Positions 41,892 to 50,793 of a stretch of DNA of 64,000 nt are shown in pieces. The translations under genes and the position numbers were made by a program. Source of the DNA: Bacteroides fragilis NCTC 9343 (GTDB lineage Bacteria > Bacteroidota > Bacteroidia > Bacteroidales > Bacteroidaceae); contig NC_003228.3 of NCBI RefSeq assembly GCF_000025985.1, positions 2,480,001-2,544,000 of the forward strand. The letters are read 5' to 3'. Below the pieces are notes generated by a model. It saw only the letters and a list, made by a program, of their open reading frames with translations. It ran no database searches and was not told the origin of the DNA. The number at the start of each line of letters is the position of its first letter. Positions within the stretch are counted from its first letter, which is position 1.

Positions 41892-42791
41892 ATGAAAGAT
41901 AGTAAATTAAAAACGGCAGGTATGCGGAAACTTCACTGGGGTAAAGCGGTTGTGTCCATAGTAGTGACACTGGCTGCTATGCCGTTGACCCATAGCCTGG
42001 CACGTGTCCTGAAAGAGGGAACCACAGGAGTGGAGCAGTTTTATGCCGGAATGGGAATGGGGGCTTTCGGATTATTCATGGTGATTGCGGGAGTGTTTGT
42101 GAAAGGGCATATTCGGCAGACTTTATTGGGATTGTTCGGAGGAATGTTCTATTGGATGGGAGCTGTCGACTTTCTGTTTATGTATTTTGCCAACCGTTTC
42201 GGTACGCAGGCACAACTCGATCCGGTGACAGGAGAGGTCGTCAGCCGGCCGGAGTATCTGTTACTGCCTGCTACCTTCGGTTTTTGGGTTATGGTGATGA
42301 TACTCTATCTGTTCTGTACCCGGAACGGATGCAACTTCTTGAACTGGTGGCAGAAATTATTTTTCGGCAAGCACAAAAAGGAGATTGTTGTCCGGGCCAT
42401 GACGCGCCACACAAGTATTGTAGCTTTTATGGAAGTGATCACTATGCTATGGACGTGTTACCTGGTACTGATGTTTTGTTATGATGAACGGTTCTTTGGC
42501 GATCACCATCCGGTGACACTATTGGTGGGAATGTTGGGACTTATCGGTTCGATTTTTATGTTTGCCAAATTGCTGCGTCATGCCTCGTGGGATATGAGTT
42601 TACGGTTCGGCTTTGCCACCGTCATTATTTTTTGGATAGCGGTAGAGGTGTTTGATCGTATTCATTTGTTCCCCGGTCTGTGGGAAAATCCGGGTGGATA
42701 TAAGCAGGAATTGTTTCTTATAGCGGCTTCTATCATTTTTACAGGGTGTTGTCTTGTATATAATAACCTATTCGTTTTAAAGAATAAATGA
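41892..42791 (+). CDS. Integral membrane protein of heme locus, paralog 2
   Basis: About 299 residues from the ATG at 41892, one base after the stop of paralog 1; a longer frame from 41868 would overlap it. The membrane layout is the same, with matching motifs FLFMYFANRFGTQAQLDPVTGEVV, NGCNFLNWWQ, MTRHTSI and DHHPVTLLVG. Similarity along the whole length shows a tandem gene duplication. The pair probably forms a heterodimer or acts in sequence. It ends 40 nt before a strong two-way terminator. Confidence 0.75.
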   Translation: MKDSKLKTAGMRKLHWGKAVVSIVVTLAAMPLTHSLARVLKEGTTGVEQFYAGMGMGAFGLFMVIAGVFVKGHIRQTLLGLFGGMFYWMGAVDFLFMYFANRFGTQAQLDPVTGEVVSRPEYLLLPATFGFWVMVMILYLFCTRNGCNFLNWWQKLFFGKHKKEIVVRAMTRHTSIVAFMEVITMLWTCYLVLMFCYDERFFGDHHPVTLLVGMLGLIGSIFMFAKLLRHASWDMSLRFGFATVIIFWIAVEVFDRIHLFPGLWENPGGYKQELFLIAASIIFTGCCLVYNNLFVLKNK

Positions 42792-42831
42792 AACCTTTTA
42801 TATTCAAGGTTATGCTTTTATATTCATATAC

Positions 42832-42874
42832 CAATGAAAAAATCCGGTTCGTTATGAACCGGATTTTTTCATTG
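42832..42874. terminator. Bidirectional intrinsic terminator
   Basis: A perfect 19-bp stem (CAATGAAAAAATCCGGTTC with its inverse) around the loop GTTAT, with A-run and T-run inside the stem ends. It sits between the convergent heme locus and the PepSY-like gene and can serve both. Confidence 0.9.
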
Positions 42875-42897
42875 ATTCTTTGCATTCAAAGTTTTCG

Positions 42898-43218
42898 TTA
42901 TGCCTCTTTTATCTCTTCGCCCTTTTCGTCCAGAAGTACGGTAACTTCCTGAGAATCTTTGGTTGTAAGAATCACCTTATAAATCTTACCGGTCTCTTTG
43001 TCAGCCGAATAAACTTCTTTGATTGAGGCACCTTCATAAGATTTAGCCAAGGCATTCATAACTGCATCCGGAAGTTTTTTGGCATCAATTTTCGTAAACT
43101 CATCTTGTGGAGCTTGTGCCTGCGTTTCTACTGCCGTAGAGTTTTCAACTTCCTGTGCAAATGCTACAGAACTACCTAATCCCATTACCAATGCTACTGC
43201 TACTAATACCTTTTTCAT
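42898..43218 (-). CDS. PepSY-like periplasmic protein
   Basis: A 106-residue secreted protein: signal peptide VLVAVALVMGLGSSVAFAQ, then a single small domain (KLPDAVMNALAKSYEGASIKEVY, KIYKVILTTKDSQEVTVLLDEKGE) as in PepSY_2-like or DUF2874 proteins of Bacteroidetes. Such proteins are thought to inhibit proteases or bind cations; no firm function. Single gene, ending at the shared terminator. Confidence 0.8.
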   Translation of the reverse strand: MKKVLVAVALVMGLGSSVAFAQEVENSTAVETQAQAPQDEFTKIDAKKLPDAVMNALAKSYEGASIKEVYSADKETGKIYKVILTTKDSQEVTVLLDEKGEEIKEA

Positions 43219-43544
43219 GATCGTAATTTTTTAAATGATTATTAAAATTCTAACCTGTTATCTCTTGTACAAATAGTATTGCAAACGGGATGCCAAAAAA
43301 ACACTTGAAATATAAATCATTGAAAATTAATGTGTTGGTTGTCTGGAATAATGGTGGTGTGAAATAAATTATGTGGAATAGTGTAGAATTGGGGAACACA
43401 GTATTGGGGAAAATAATATAAAGGGTGAGTATTGCTGTCGTCCGAATGTTTGAAGGTGTCATTCCAAAACCACTATTTATAGGTATTGTGTGTCAAAGTG
43501 AAATGCCGTAATTTTACGTCCGGAAATAAAACGCTGTTCGTCAT
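43219..43544. other. Divergent intergenic region
   Basis: It separates the PepSY-like gene (minus) and tetR (plus). Near the tetR start lies CGTAATTTTACG (43507-43518), a near-palindrome overlapping a -7-like TAATTTTA box, which could be an autoregulatory site. No supportable gene; the 70-codon frame on the minus strand looks random. Confidence 0.45.
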
Positions 43545-44156
43545 ATGCAAACACTCAAATCGGATATACGCAACCGGATTCTGTCGGCCGCAAAAGAGCA
43601 ATTTATGCAGAGAGGATATTTGAAGACCTCTATGCGCGAAATAGCCGATGCTGTAGATGTAGGCGTAGGAAATCTCTATAACTATTTTGAGAATAAAGAT
43701 GAGTTGTTTTGTGTGATACTTCGTCCTGTATCGGATGCTTTGGAGCGAATGCTGCAGGAACATCATGGAGCCAAAGGAGCAGATATTATGCTTATATGTT
43801 CCGAAGAGTATCTCAAGTCTGCTGTCGATGAATATATATCCTTGATAAACAAGCATGGTGAGCTGATGAAGATTCTATTGTTCCATTCACAAGGCTCTTC
43901 ATTGGAAACATTCAGGGAAGACTATACAAACCGTTCGACGGAGATTGTTAAAACATGGTTTGCCGAAATGAAAGAGAAGCATCCGGAAATCAATGTGGTG
44001 GTATCGGATTTTATGATCCATCTGCAAGCAGTCTGGATGTTCACCCTTTTTGAAGAAATGTTGAAGCATGCTATCGATAGCAAGGAAATGGAGTATATCG
44101 TGCATGAGTATATATTGTTTGAAATTCAAGGTTGGAGGGCTTTGCTGAGAGTATGA
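43545..44156 (+). CDS. TetR-family transcriptional regulator
   Basis: A 203-residue repressor type. The N-terminal HTH reads IRNRILSAAKEQFMQRGYLKTSMREIADAVDVGVGNLYNYFENKDELF, the TetR consensus. The C-terminal ligand domain is unrecognised. It is followed by a terminator and then a 23-bp inverted repeat in front of the methyltransferase/ABC exporter operon, which is the likely target. The inducer may be a product exported by the ABC pair (inference). Confidence 0.92.
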   Translation: MQTLKSDIRNRILSAAKEQFMQRGYLKTSMREIADAVDVGVGNLYNYFENKDELFCVILRPVSDALERMLQEHHGAKGADIMLICSEEYLKSAVDEYISLINKHGELMKILLFHSQGSSLETFREDYTNRSTEIVKTWFAEMKEKHPEINVVVSDFMIHLQAVWMFTLFEEMLKHAIDSKEMEYIVHEYILFEIQGWRALLRV

Positions 44157-44204
44157 GCAATAGAAGACAAAAATATAAATCGCCGTTTACCGGATTAAAA
44201 TTGA

Positions 44205-44239
44205 GAAGAGAATCTTTACGAAGGTTCTCTTCTTTTTTT
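44205..44239 (+). terminator. Intrinsic terminator of tetR
   Basis: GAAGAGAA (44205-44212) and TTCTCTTC (44225-44232) form a stem followed by seven T. It separates tetR from the downstream operon. Confidence 0.85.
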
Positions 44240-44240
44240 G

Positions 44241-44263
44241 TGAACGATTTTGAATACCGTTCA
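44241..44263 (+). promoter_or_regulatory. Inverted repeat, candidate TetR operator
   Basis: TGAACG-N11-CGTTCA spans 23 bp, placed 43 nt before the methyltransferase start in the only promoter-sized gap of the operon. Size and position suit a TetR operator. No clear -7 box can be named nearby. Confidence 0.5.
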
Positions 44264-44305
44264 TTTTTCAGCGCTACTCTGACACTAACATCATAAAAGT
44301 ATAGA

Positions 44306-45124
44306 ATGAAACAAAAACATGAATTTGAAAACATCGTGGCGGAAACATTATTGATTCCGCTTTACATGAGAGCCAAGGAGAACCGTCGGAAAAATCCGAT
44401 TCTATGTGACAAATTGGCTGAGCAACTGGTTGAGAACATCGAATATGATTATTCCAGGTTCGATGGGGCCAAGTTGAGTGAAGTAGGTTGTGTGATACGC
44501 GGTTGGTATTTTGATCATGCTATCCGGCGGTTCATTGACACTCACACCCGCCCGGTAGTGGTAAATGTGGGTTGCGGACTCGATACCCGTTATCAGCGTG
44601 TCGGAAATGATGGAAAGGCCGTATTTTATGAGTTGGATCTACCGGAGGTTATTGCTATACGTCGTCGGTTGATACCCGAACCGGAGAATGATTGTTACCT
44701 GTCTGCATCGTTGTTGGAAACCGATTGGATGGATAGGATCCGACTCCTTCATCCCAATGGAGATTTCATCTTTGTTGTGGAAGGAGTATTGATGTATTTT
44801 CGTGAGGAACAGGTACGGACATTTCTACATAACATAACCATGCGCTTCGAAGGCGGCGAGTTGTGGTTCGATGTATGCGGAACGATGATGAGCCGACGTG
44901 GTGTGAAGCCCGACTCCTTGAGGGAACATAAGGCGCAGATACGTTCGGGGATAGATGACGGGCATATGGTGGAGTTGTGGGAACCCGGATTGCATTTGTT
45001 GGAACAGGCCAATTATATGAAATTTTTCCGTTCCCGTTGGGGATTTTTTTTCGGGCAGATATTGGGCAGGATGACGAAGTTGTGCTACAAGTTCAGTTCC
45101 ATGCTCGGGTATAAAATAGGATAA
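44306..45124 (+). CDS. LCMT/TcmP-type class I methyltransferase
   Basis: A 272-residue SAM-dependent O-methyltransferase: VVNVGCGLDTRYQRV is the SAM-binding loop and VFYELDLPEVIAIRR the acidic strand. FVVEGVLMYFREEQVRTFL is the family's third motif, as in leucine carboxyl methyltransferases and the polyketide enzyme TcmP. It probably methylates a carboxyl group of a small molecule. It is linked to two ABC exporter halves (15-nt gap) and TetR. In siderophore-like settings it may modify or inactivate an iron chelator (inference). Confidence 0.9.
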   Translation: MKQKHEFENIVAETLLIPLYMRAKENRRKNPILCDKLAEQLVENIEYDYSRFDGAKLSEVGCVIRGWYFDHAIRRFIDTHTRPVVVNVGCGLDTRYQRVGNDGKAVFYELDLPEVIAIRRRLIPEPENDCYLSASLLETDWMDRIRLLHPNGDFIFVVEGVLMYFREEQVRTFLHNITMRFEGGELWFDVCGTMMSRRGVKPDSLREHKAQIRSGIDDGHMVELWEPGLHLLEQANYMKFFRSRWGFFFGQILGRMTKLCYKFSSMLGYKIG

Positions 45125-45139
45125 ATAAATCGGTTGATC

Positions 45140-46951
45140 ATGGTAAATAAGAAGAAAGAAGGGCTGTCCCGTCTGTTTGAGATTGCAGGACAGAAAAAAA
45201 GTCTGCTTCTGTTGGCAGGCTTGTTATCGGCTGGGAGCGCGGTGTGTATGCTCATACCTTATTGGGCGATCTACCGGATACTCTATGAATTGTTGAACCA
45301 TAGCCGGGAGCTGTCGTCCATCGATGAGACCAATATGATTCGTTGGGGTTGGATAGCCTTTGGCGGGCTGATCGGCGGATTATTGTTGCTGTATGCTTCC
45401 CTGATGTCATCTCATGTGGCAGCATACCGTATTCTCTACGGACTGCGTGTCCGGTTGACGGAACATATCGGGAGATTGCCGCTGGGTTATCTGAACGGGA
45501 CATCAACGGGAGCCATCAAGAAGACGATGGAGCAGAATGTAGAAAAGATAGAGAACTTCATAGCCCACACGATTCCCGATTTGGTGAACGTTATGGCAAC
45601 AGTAGTGGTGATGTTCCTCATTTTCTTTTCGCTCGATGGATGGCTGGCAGGTGTCTGTTTGGCAGTGATCGTACTAAGTATATTCTTGCAATTTTCCAAT
45701 TTCATGGGAAAAAAGGCACGGGAATTTACACGCATCTATTACAACGCGCAAGAGCAGATGAGTGCTTCTGCCGTGCAATATGTGCGCGGAATGCCTGTGG
45801 TGAAAATCTTTGGACAGAGTGTCCGCTCATTCCGTCAGTTCAATGCCGAAATCGAAGCTTACAAGACCTATGCATTGAAAGTTTGCGACACTTACGAATC
45901 GGGTATGACATATTTTACCGTACTGCTCAATTCGATTGTCACCTTCATTCTCCCTGTCGGTATTTTACTAATGCAAAATGACTCCCGGAGTCTTACGCTG
46001 GCAGCTGTATGGCTTTTCTTTATCATACTCGGTCCGGGCGTGGCTTCACCCGTCTATAAGTTGATGTATCTGGGCAGCAGTACGCGGGAAATCAATGAAG
46101 GTGTATCGCGTATTGATCGTATTCTTGAAAATCAGCCGGTCTCGGAACCTGCTTGTCCGAAAATTCCCGCGACGTATGATATAGAGTTTCGTCATGTCTC
46201 GTTTTCCTATGAAAACAAGGAGCAGGCTACTCGTACCGAAGCGTTGCACGATCTCTGTTTCACGGCCCCTCAAGGTAAAATTACCGCTTTTGTCGGTCCG
46301 TCGGGAAGTGGTAAATCTACCGTCGCCAATCTGATTCCCCGGTTTTGGGATGTGGAGCAGGGAGAAATCCTTATCGGCAATGTGAATGTGAAGGATATTG
46401 CAACGGAGCAGTTAATGGATCTCGTTTCGTTCGTCTTTCAGGATACGTTCCTTTTTTACGATACACTCTATGAAAATATTGCCGTAGGTTCGTCCAAGGC
46501 AACGAGAGATACGGTCATTGCTGCCGCTCGTGCTGCGCAATGCCATGAGTTTATCGAGAAGTTGCCGGACGGATACGAAACACGTATCGGAGATAAAGGT
46601 GTTTTCCTTTCCGGTGGTGAAGCACAACGAGTCTGTGTGGCACGGGCTATTTTGAAGAATGCTCCTATACTTGTACTGGATGAAGCAACGGCTTTTGCCG
46701 ATCCCGAGAACGAGTACAAGATGCAGCAGGCTTTGAAATCACTTATTAAGGATAAGACGGTCATCATCATAGCCCACCGCCTTTCTTCCATTGTATCGTC
46801 CGACCGGATCATCGTACTGAAAGATGGAAGGGCAGTACAATGCGGACGGCATGAAGAACTTTCCTCTCAAGAAGGGGTATATAAAAAGATGTGGAATGCT
46901 TATACGAGTGCGTTCCGCTGGCAATTGAATGTGAAACAAGAAAAAGAATAG
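45140..46951 (+). CDS. ABC exporter half, YbtP/IrtA-like
   Basis: About 604 residues: six membrane segments, then an ATPase domain with Walker A GPSGSGKST, signature LSGGEAQRV and Walker B ILVLDEATAFADPEN. The text DEATAFADPEN is characteristic of siderophore-linked exporter-fold importers such as YbtP/YbtQ and IrtA/IrtB. The start is the ATG at 45140, since 45134 is a TTG. It pairs with the next gene (3-nt gap) as a heterodimer. Transport direction cannot be decided from sequence. Confidence 0.92.
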   Translation: MVNKKKEGLSRLFEIAGQKKSLLLLAGLLSAGSAVCMLIPYWAIYRILYELLNHSRELSSIDETNMIRWGWIAFGGLIGGLLLLYASLMSSHVAAYRILYGLRVRLTEHIGRLPLGYLNGTSTGAIKKTMEQNVEKIENFIAHTIPDLVNVMATVVVMFLIFFSLDGWLAGVCLAVIVLSIFLQFSNFMGKKAREFTRIYYNAQEQMSASAVQYVRGMPVVKIFGQSVRSFRQFNAEIEAYKTYALKVCDTYESGMTYFTVLLNSIVTFILPVGILLMQNDSRSLTLAAVWLFFIILGPGVASPVYKLMYLGSSTREINEGVSRIDRILENQPVSEPACPKIPATYDIEFRHVSFSYENKEQATRTEALHDLCFTAPQGKITAFVGPSGSGKSTVANLIPRFWDVEQGEILIGNVNVKDIATEQLMDLVSFVFQDTFLFYDTLYENIAVGSSKATRDTVIAAARAAQCHEFIEKLPDGYETRIGDKGVFLSGGEAQRVCVARAILKNAPILVLDEATAFADPENEYKMQQALKSLIKDKTVIIIAHRLSSIVSSDRIIVLKDGRAVQCGRHEELSSQEGVYKKMWNAYTSAFRWQLNVKQEKE

Positions 46952-46954
46952 AGA

Positions 46955-48685
46955 ATGAGTGCAATAAGAAATATTACAATAGGCCGTACGGAAAGGCTTT
47001 ATAAACCTGTAGGCTACACTATGCTTGCCAATTTGGTGAACATTGTTCCTTTTTGCCTTTCTATCGAGGCGATTCGTATTATATTCCGTGCTTTCAACGG
47101 AGGCGGGCAATCGCTTGATACCACCCGGTTGTGGTGTATATTTGGCTGTATGACAGGTTATATAGCTGTTATGGTACTGGCGGAAAGGGCTGCTTATCGT
47201 GCCAATTTCCGTGGTGCTTACGAAATGAGTGCATCGGGACGCATCTCTTTGGCAGAACATTTACGCAAACTTTCGTTAGGTTTTCTGGGTAAACGGGATC
47301 CGGGTGATTTATCATCCATGCTTATTACCGATTTTACAATGGCGGAAACAGGTATCTCGCATTATTTGCCTCAACTGATGGGAGCATTGGTGATGCCTGT
47401 ACTGGCTTTTGTTTCGCTTCTTTGGATCGATTGGCGCATGGCGGTCGCCATGTTCGTGGCTCTTCCGTTTGCAATGGGCATTTTGTGGTTGAGCACGAGC
47501 GTACAGGAGAGGCTGAGTGGCAGGCAGATCAAAGCAAAAGTCAATGCCGGAAACCGCCTGGAAGAGTACCTGCAAGGCATCCGGGTGATGAAAGCCTACA
47601 ATCTGCTGGGTGATCGTTTTGTTCGGTTGCGTGATGCTTTTGCCGAATTACGTCGTGCCTGCATTCGGTTGGAGGCTCTATTGGGACCTTTTGTTCTATT
47701 GGCCATTACACTCGTGCGTGCAGGATTGACATTGATGGTACTGTGCGGAACATACCTGCTTTTAGGTGGCCAGTTGTCGATTCTCACGTTTGTCATGTTC
47801 CTTGTTGTCGGTTCCCGTGTATTCGACCCGCTGACTTCCGCTCTTACCAATTTTACAGAGTTCCGTCATTTTTCTATTTCGGGAGGACGTATTCTTTCTC
47901 TTATGAACGAACCCGAAATGAAAGGGACAAAAGAAGCTCCCGAAGACGGTAATATCATCTTTGAAAACGTGTCATTCGGCTATCAGGAGAAAGAAGTCTT
48001 ACATGGCATTTCTGTCATTTTATCGCGAAATTCACTGACAGCTCTTGTTGGCCCGTCAGGAAGTGGAAAGAGTACGGTAATGAAACTCTGTGCCCGTTTT
48101 TATGATCCGACAAAAGGGCGTATACTGTTTGGTGGAGTCCCGGTACGGGAAATTGAACCTGAAAAATTGATGAGTCGTATTTCGATGGTTTTTCAGGATG
48201 TTTATTTATTTCAGGATAGCATACGCAACAATATTCGGTTTGGTAAAAGTGATGCCACAGATGAAGAGATTGTAGCAGCGGCCAAAAAGGCCTGTTGTCA
48301 CAACTTTATCATGCATCTGCCACATGGTTACGATACAATGGTGGGAGAGGGAGGCTGTACGTTATCAGGTGGTGAAAAACAACGGCTTTCCATTGCGCGT
48401 GCCATGCTGAAAGACGCACAGATCGTTCTGCTGGACGAGGCAACTGCTTCGCTTGATCCCGAGAACGAAGTAGAGATACAGAAGGCTATCGATACGTTGA
48501 TTAAAGGACGAACGGTTATCGTTATCGCCCATCGTCTCAAGACAATAATGGGGGCCGACCACATCGTTGTCTTATCCGATGGAAAAGTGGAAGAACAAGG
48601 TACGCATTCGGAATTGATGTGCCGGGATGGTTTATATCGGAAGCTCTGGAACATTCAAGAAAGTACATTGGGATGGACATTATAG
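46955..48685 (+). CDS. ABC exporter half, YbtQ/IrtB-like
   Basis: A 576-residue partner of the preceding protein: six membrane segments (for example LMGALVMPVLAFVSLLWIDWRM), Walker A GPSGSGKST, signature LSGGEKQRL, Walker B IVLLDEATASLDPEN and H-loop VIAHRL. Both ATPase sites look intact, unlike many heterodimers with one dead site. Last gene of the TetR-controlled operon. A weak stem CATCCGG-ACTGTG-CCGGATG at 48730-48749 follows. Confidence 0.92.
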   Translation: MSAIRNITIGRTERLYKPVGYTMLANLVNIVPFCLSIEAIRIIFRAFNGGGQSLDTTRLWCIFGCMTGYIAVMVLAERAAYRANFRGAYEMSASGRISLAEHLRKLSLGFLGKRDPGDLSSMLITDFTMAETGISHYLPQLMGALVMPVLAFVSLLWIDWRMAVAMFVALPFAMGILWLSTSVQERLSGRQIKAKVNAGNRLEEYLQGIRVMKAYNLLGDRFVRLRDAFAELRRACIRLEALLGPFVLLAITLVRAGLTLMVLCGTYLLLGGQLSILTFVMFLVVGSRVFDPLTSALTNFTEFRHFSISGGRILSLMNEPEMKGTKEAPEDGNIIFENVSFGYQEKEVLHGISVILSRNSLTALVGPSGSGKSTVMKLCARFYDPTKGRILFGGVPVREIEPEKLMSRISMVFQDVYLFQDSIRNNIRFGKSDATDEEIVAAAKKACCHNFIMHLPHGYDTMVGEGGCTLSGGEKQRLSIARAMLKDAQIVLLDEATASLDPENEVEIQKAIDTLIKGRTVIVIAHRLKTIMGADHIVVLSDGKVEEQGTHSELMCRDGLYRKLWNIQESTLGWTL

Positions 48686-48983
48686 TGGGTTATTGTAATT
48701 TATATGAATGAAGTGAAATGCAAACTTCACATCCGGACTGTGCCGGATGGATGAAAAGAGGTGCTTTTGTCCGGAGCAACGCACTTCTTCAAAGAAGCTG
48801 CATTTTATAGGTTCCGCTATGGGTTGCTTTATGTCAGTCTTGCTACCCGGGCCCATCAGTCCGGATATCTGCGTTCTTCAGCCCGGGCTGCGGGGGGGAT
48901 GGGACTGGGTAGCAGAGACTTTGGGTGGGAGATGGAAGATTGAAATGCATTCGGTCCATCGGTTATGCATGGTTGCAAAACTT
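48686..48983. other. Convergent intergenic stretch
   Basis: About 300 nt between the ABC gene and the histidine kinase gene on the other strand. It holds the stem-loop at 48730-48749 and an unusually G-rich piece near 48885-48930. Open frames here lack family features. Confidence 0.4.
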
Positions 48984-50519
48984 TTATTTATGGAGTCTGT
49001 TTAGCGGTAGGATCACGGAAAAACGAGAACCTTCTTTCAGTTGCGAATATACATTAATCGTACCTCCCAGACCTTCTACAATAGTTTTGCAGACTGAAAG
49101 TCCTAAACCGGCACCCTGTACGAATGAATTGATTTTATAAAAGCGCTCGAATACTTTTTTATATTGATCGCTTGGAATACCGCAACCGGTATCGGCAACG
49201 AATACATATATTTTCTCACCATGATCCGACAGGGCATATCCGATATCTATATGCCCTTTTACTGTAAATTTTGCCGCATTATCCAACAAGTGCTCTATCA
49301 CTTGCCGTAGGCGCACAGCATCTGTTTCTATTTCAACATTATCTGTGGGTAGCAGCAAATTAAACTGTACCTCCTGAGGTATTCTGTTTTCATATTTCTG
49401 ATAGATTTCTGTCAGAAGTCGGGTAAGTGGATATACTGTAAACTTAAAAGTCATCGTGTCGGACTCTATACATGAAAGATCAAGGACATCCGAGACCAGT
49501 GTGAGCAGATAATTACAGTTTTTACTGATTAATGCCGAGTAATCTCTGGCTTCCTCTGTATCCAAGTCGACAATCCCGCCTGCAATAAGATTGGAGAAAC
49601 CGACAATAGCATTCAGGGGAGTTCGTATTTCATGACTCATGTTAGCCAGAAATGCACTTTTGAGTCTGTCGCTTTCTTGGGCTTTATTGCGTGCAGCGCG
49701 CAATTTATCTTCAGTATTTTTATGCTCCTGAATGCTATGGCATACGCCTACAATACGATAAGGTGAACCGTCATTGGTTTTGCTGAGATACATCGACTGT
49801 TCAGAAAACCACTCCCAACTTCCATCGCCCCGTTGCAGCCGATAGGAGAATGAATCGGGTATTTCTTTTTCTGATAACTGTTTTTGCAAAGCATCTGCAA
49901 GCATATCCCGTTCGTTGGGATGTACTCTGGAGAAGAACTTCTCGATTGTTATCTCACAGTCTCCTGCCGGGATACCCAGATAAGAAAACCAGTGGGCATC
50001 GATTAACATTTTATTACGTTTCAAGTCGAAAAACCATGGAAAGATCTTTGTCCTTGCCAGAATCATGCTCAGAAGGTGTTCATGCGTTACTTCATCCATC
50101 GTATTACGGAATGCTAATAAATAACGTCCGGTCTCCAACTGCATGATACACCCACTGGCAAAGAATTGCACCTTCGTTTCCAGAGAACGTATCAAAGTGT
50201 CTATTGGCAATTTCTCCATATCCGTTTCCGAAGACTTCAATCGGGCGATCAGTTCCGGGAAGATATCTTTTTCTTGGTGGATGATTGAAATGATGTCTGT
50301 TATTTTATGTCCGGAAGGATCCCGGGGGATCTGTAAATCCTCGCATGCCAAGTTGTTGATGCCGGAAATGATTTGTTCGGTATTGAAAAAGACCACACCG
50401 GTCTGCATGGTTTCAAGAATCCTGGCGGAATAATCATTGGCTTCCGGATAGCCATTTCCTTTTTGAGTTTCCCCGTTTCGGAGTAGCGCCGTTTTTGATT
50501 TAATAGAAGAATTCGACAT
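48984..50519 (-). CDS. PAS-domain sensor histidine kinase
   Basis: A 511-residue protein without membrane segments, so cytosolic. Two PAS-like domains (residues about 25-135 and 140-260; the second ends HPNERDMLADAL, YRIVGVCHSIQEH) come before the kinase core. The H-box is FLANMSHEIRTPLNAIVGF, the N-box LLDNAAKFTVKG, and the G-boxes DTGCGIP and GAGLGLS. No receiver domain is attached and no response regulator gene is adjacent. An AraC-type gene is divergent at 50794, and the two may be linked. The signal is unknown. Confidence 0.92.
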   Translation of the reverse strand: MSNSSIKSKTALLRNGETQKGNGYPEANDYSARILETMQTGVVFFNTEQIISGINNLACEDLQIPRDPSGHKITDIISIIHQEKDIFPELIARLKSSETDMEKLPIDTLIRSLETKVQFFASGCIMQLETGRYLLAFRNTMDEVTHEHLLSMILARTKIFPWFFDLKRNKMLIDAHWFSYLGIPAGDCEITIEKFFSRVHPNERDMLADALQKQLSEKEIPDSFSYRLQRGDGSWEWFSEQSMYLSKTNDGSPYRIVGVCHSIQEHKNTEDKLRAARNKAQESDRLKSAFLANMSHEIRTPLNAIVGFSNLIAGGIVDLDTEEARDYSALISKNCNYLLTLVSDVLDLSCIESDTMTFKFTVYPLTRLLTEIYQKYENRIPQEVQFNLLLPTDNVEIETDAVRLRQVIEHLLDNAAKFTVKGHIDIGYALSDHGEKIYVFVADTGCGIPSDQYKKVFERFYKINSFVQGAGLGLSVCKTIVEGLGGTINVYSQLKEGSRFSVILPLNRLHK

Positions 50520-50606
50520 TTATATTTTTATTAGAGTAAAAACATGTTTTCCAAACAATGCATTTATAGACAAAGGTATTTATAAAACTGTATCTATTGT
50601 TATTTG

Positions 50607-50619
50607 GGCAATTATTGCC
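50607..50619. promoter_or_regulatory. Palindrome between kinase and AraC genes
   Basis: GGCAATTATTGCC is a perfect 13-bp palindrome (one central base) in the 274-nt divergent region between the histidine kinase and AraC genes. It may be an operator for one of them; the evidence is symmetry and place only. Confidence 0.35.
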
Positions 50620-50793
50620 TATTAATAGTGAAAAACACATCATTTCTTTAGTTGGCTATGTTTTCCGTTTAGATAAGTGTGAGAACTGACCGGGTTAAAA
50701 AAGATGAAATAGAATGGTGGTTGTTTGATAAAAAGGAACTTTTTCTGTCCTTTGCAGTACCTCCGTCACATAAAACTTTGGAATGAACGCAAA

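Noticed and set aside
48747..49004. 85-codon plus-strand frame between ABC and kinase genes
   Set aside because: No family features, runs into the kinase gene on the other strand, and no promoter is seen.
50725..50793. Longer N-terminus of the AraC gene
   Set aside because: Would need a TTG start; the ATG at 50794 gives a normal AraC length.
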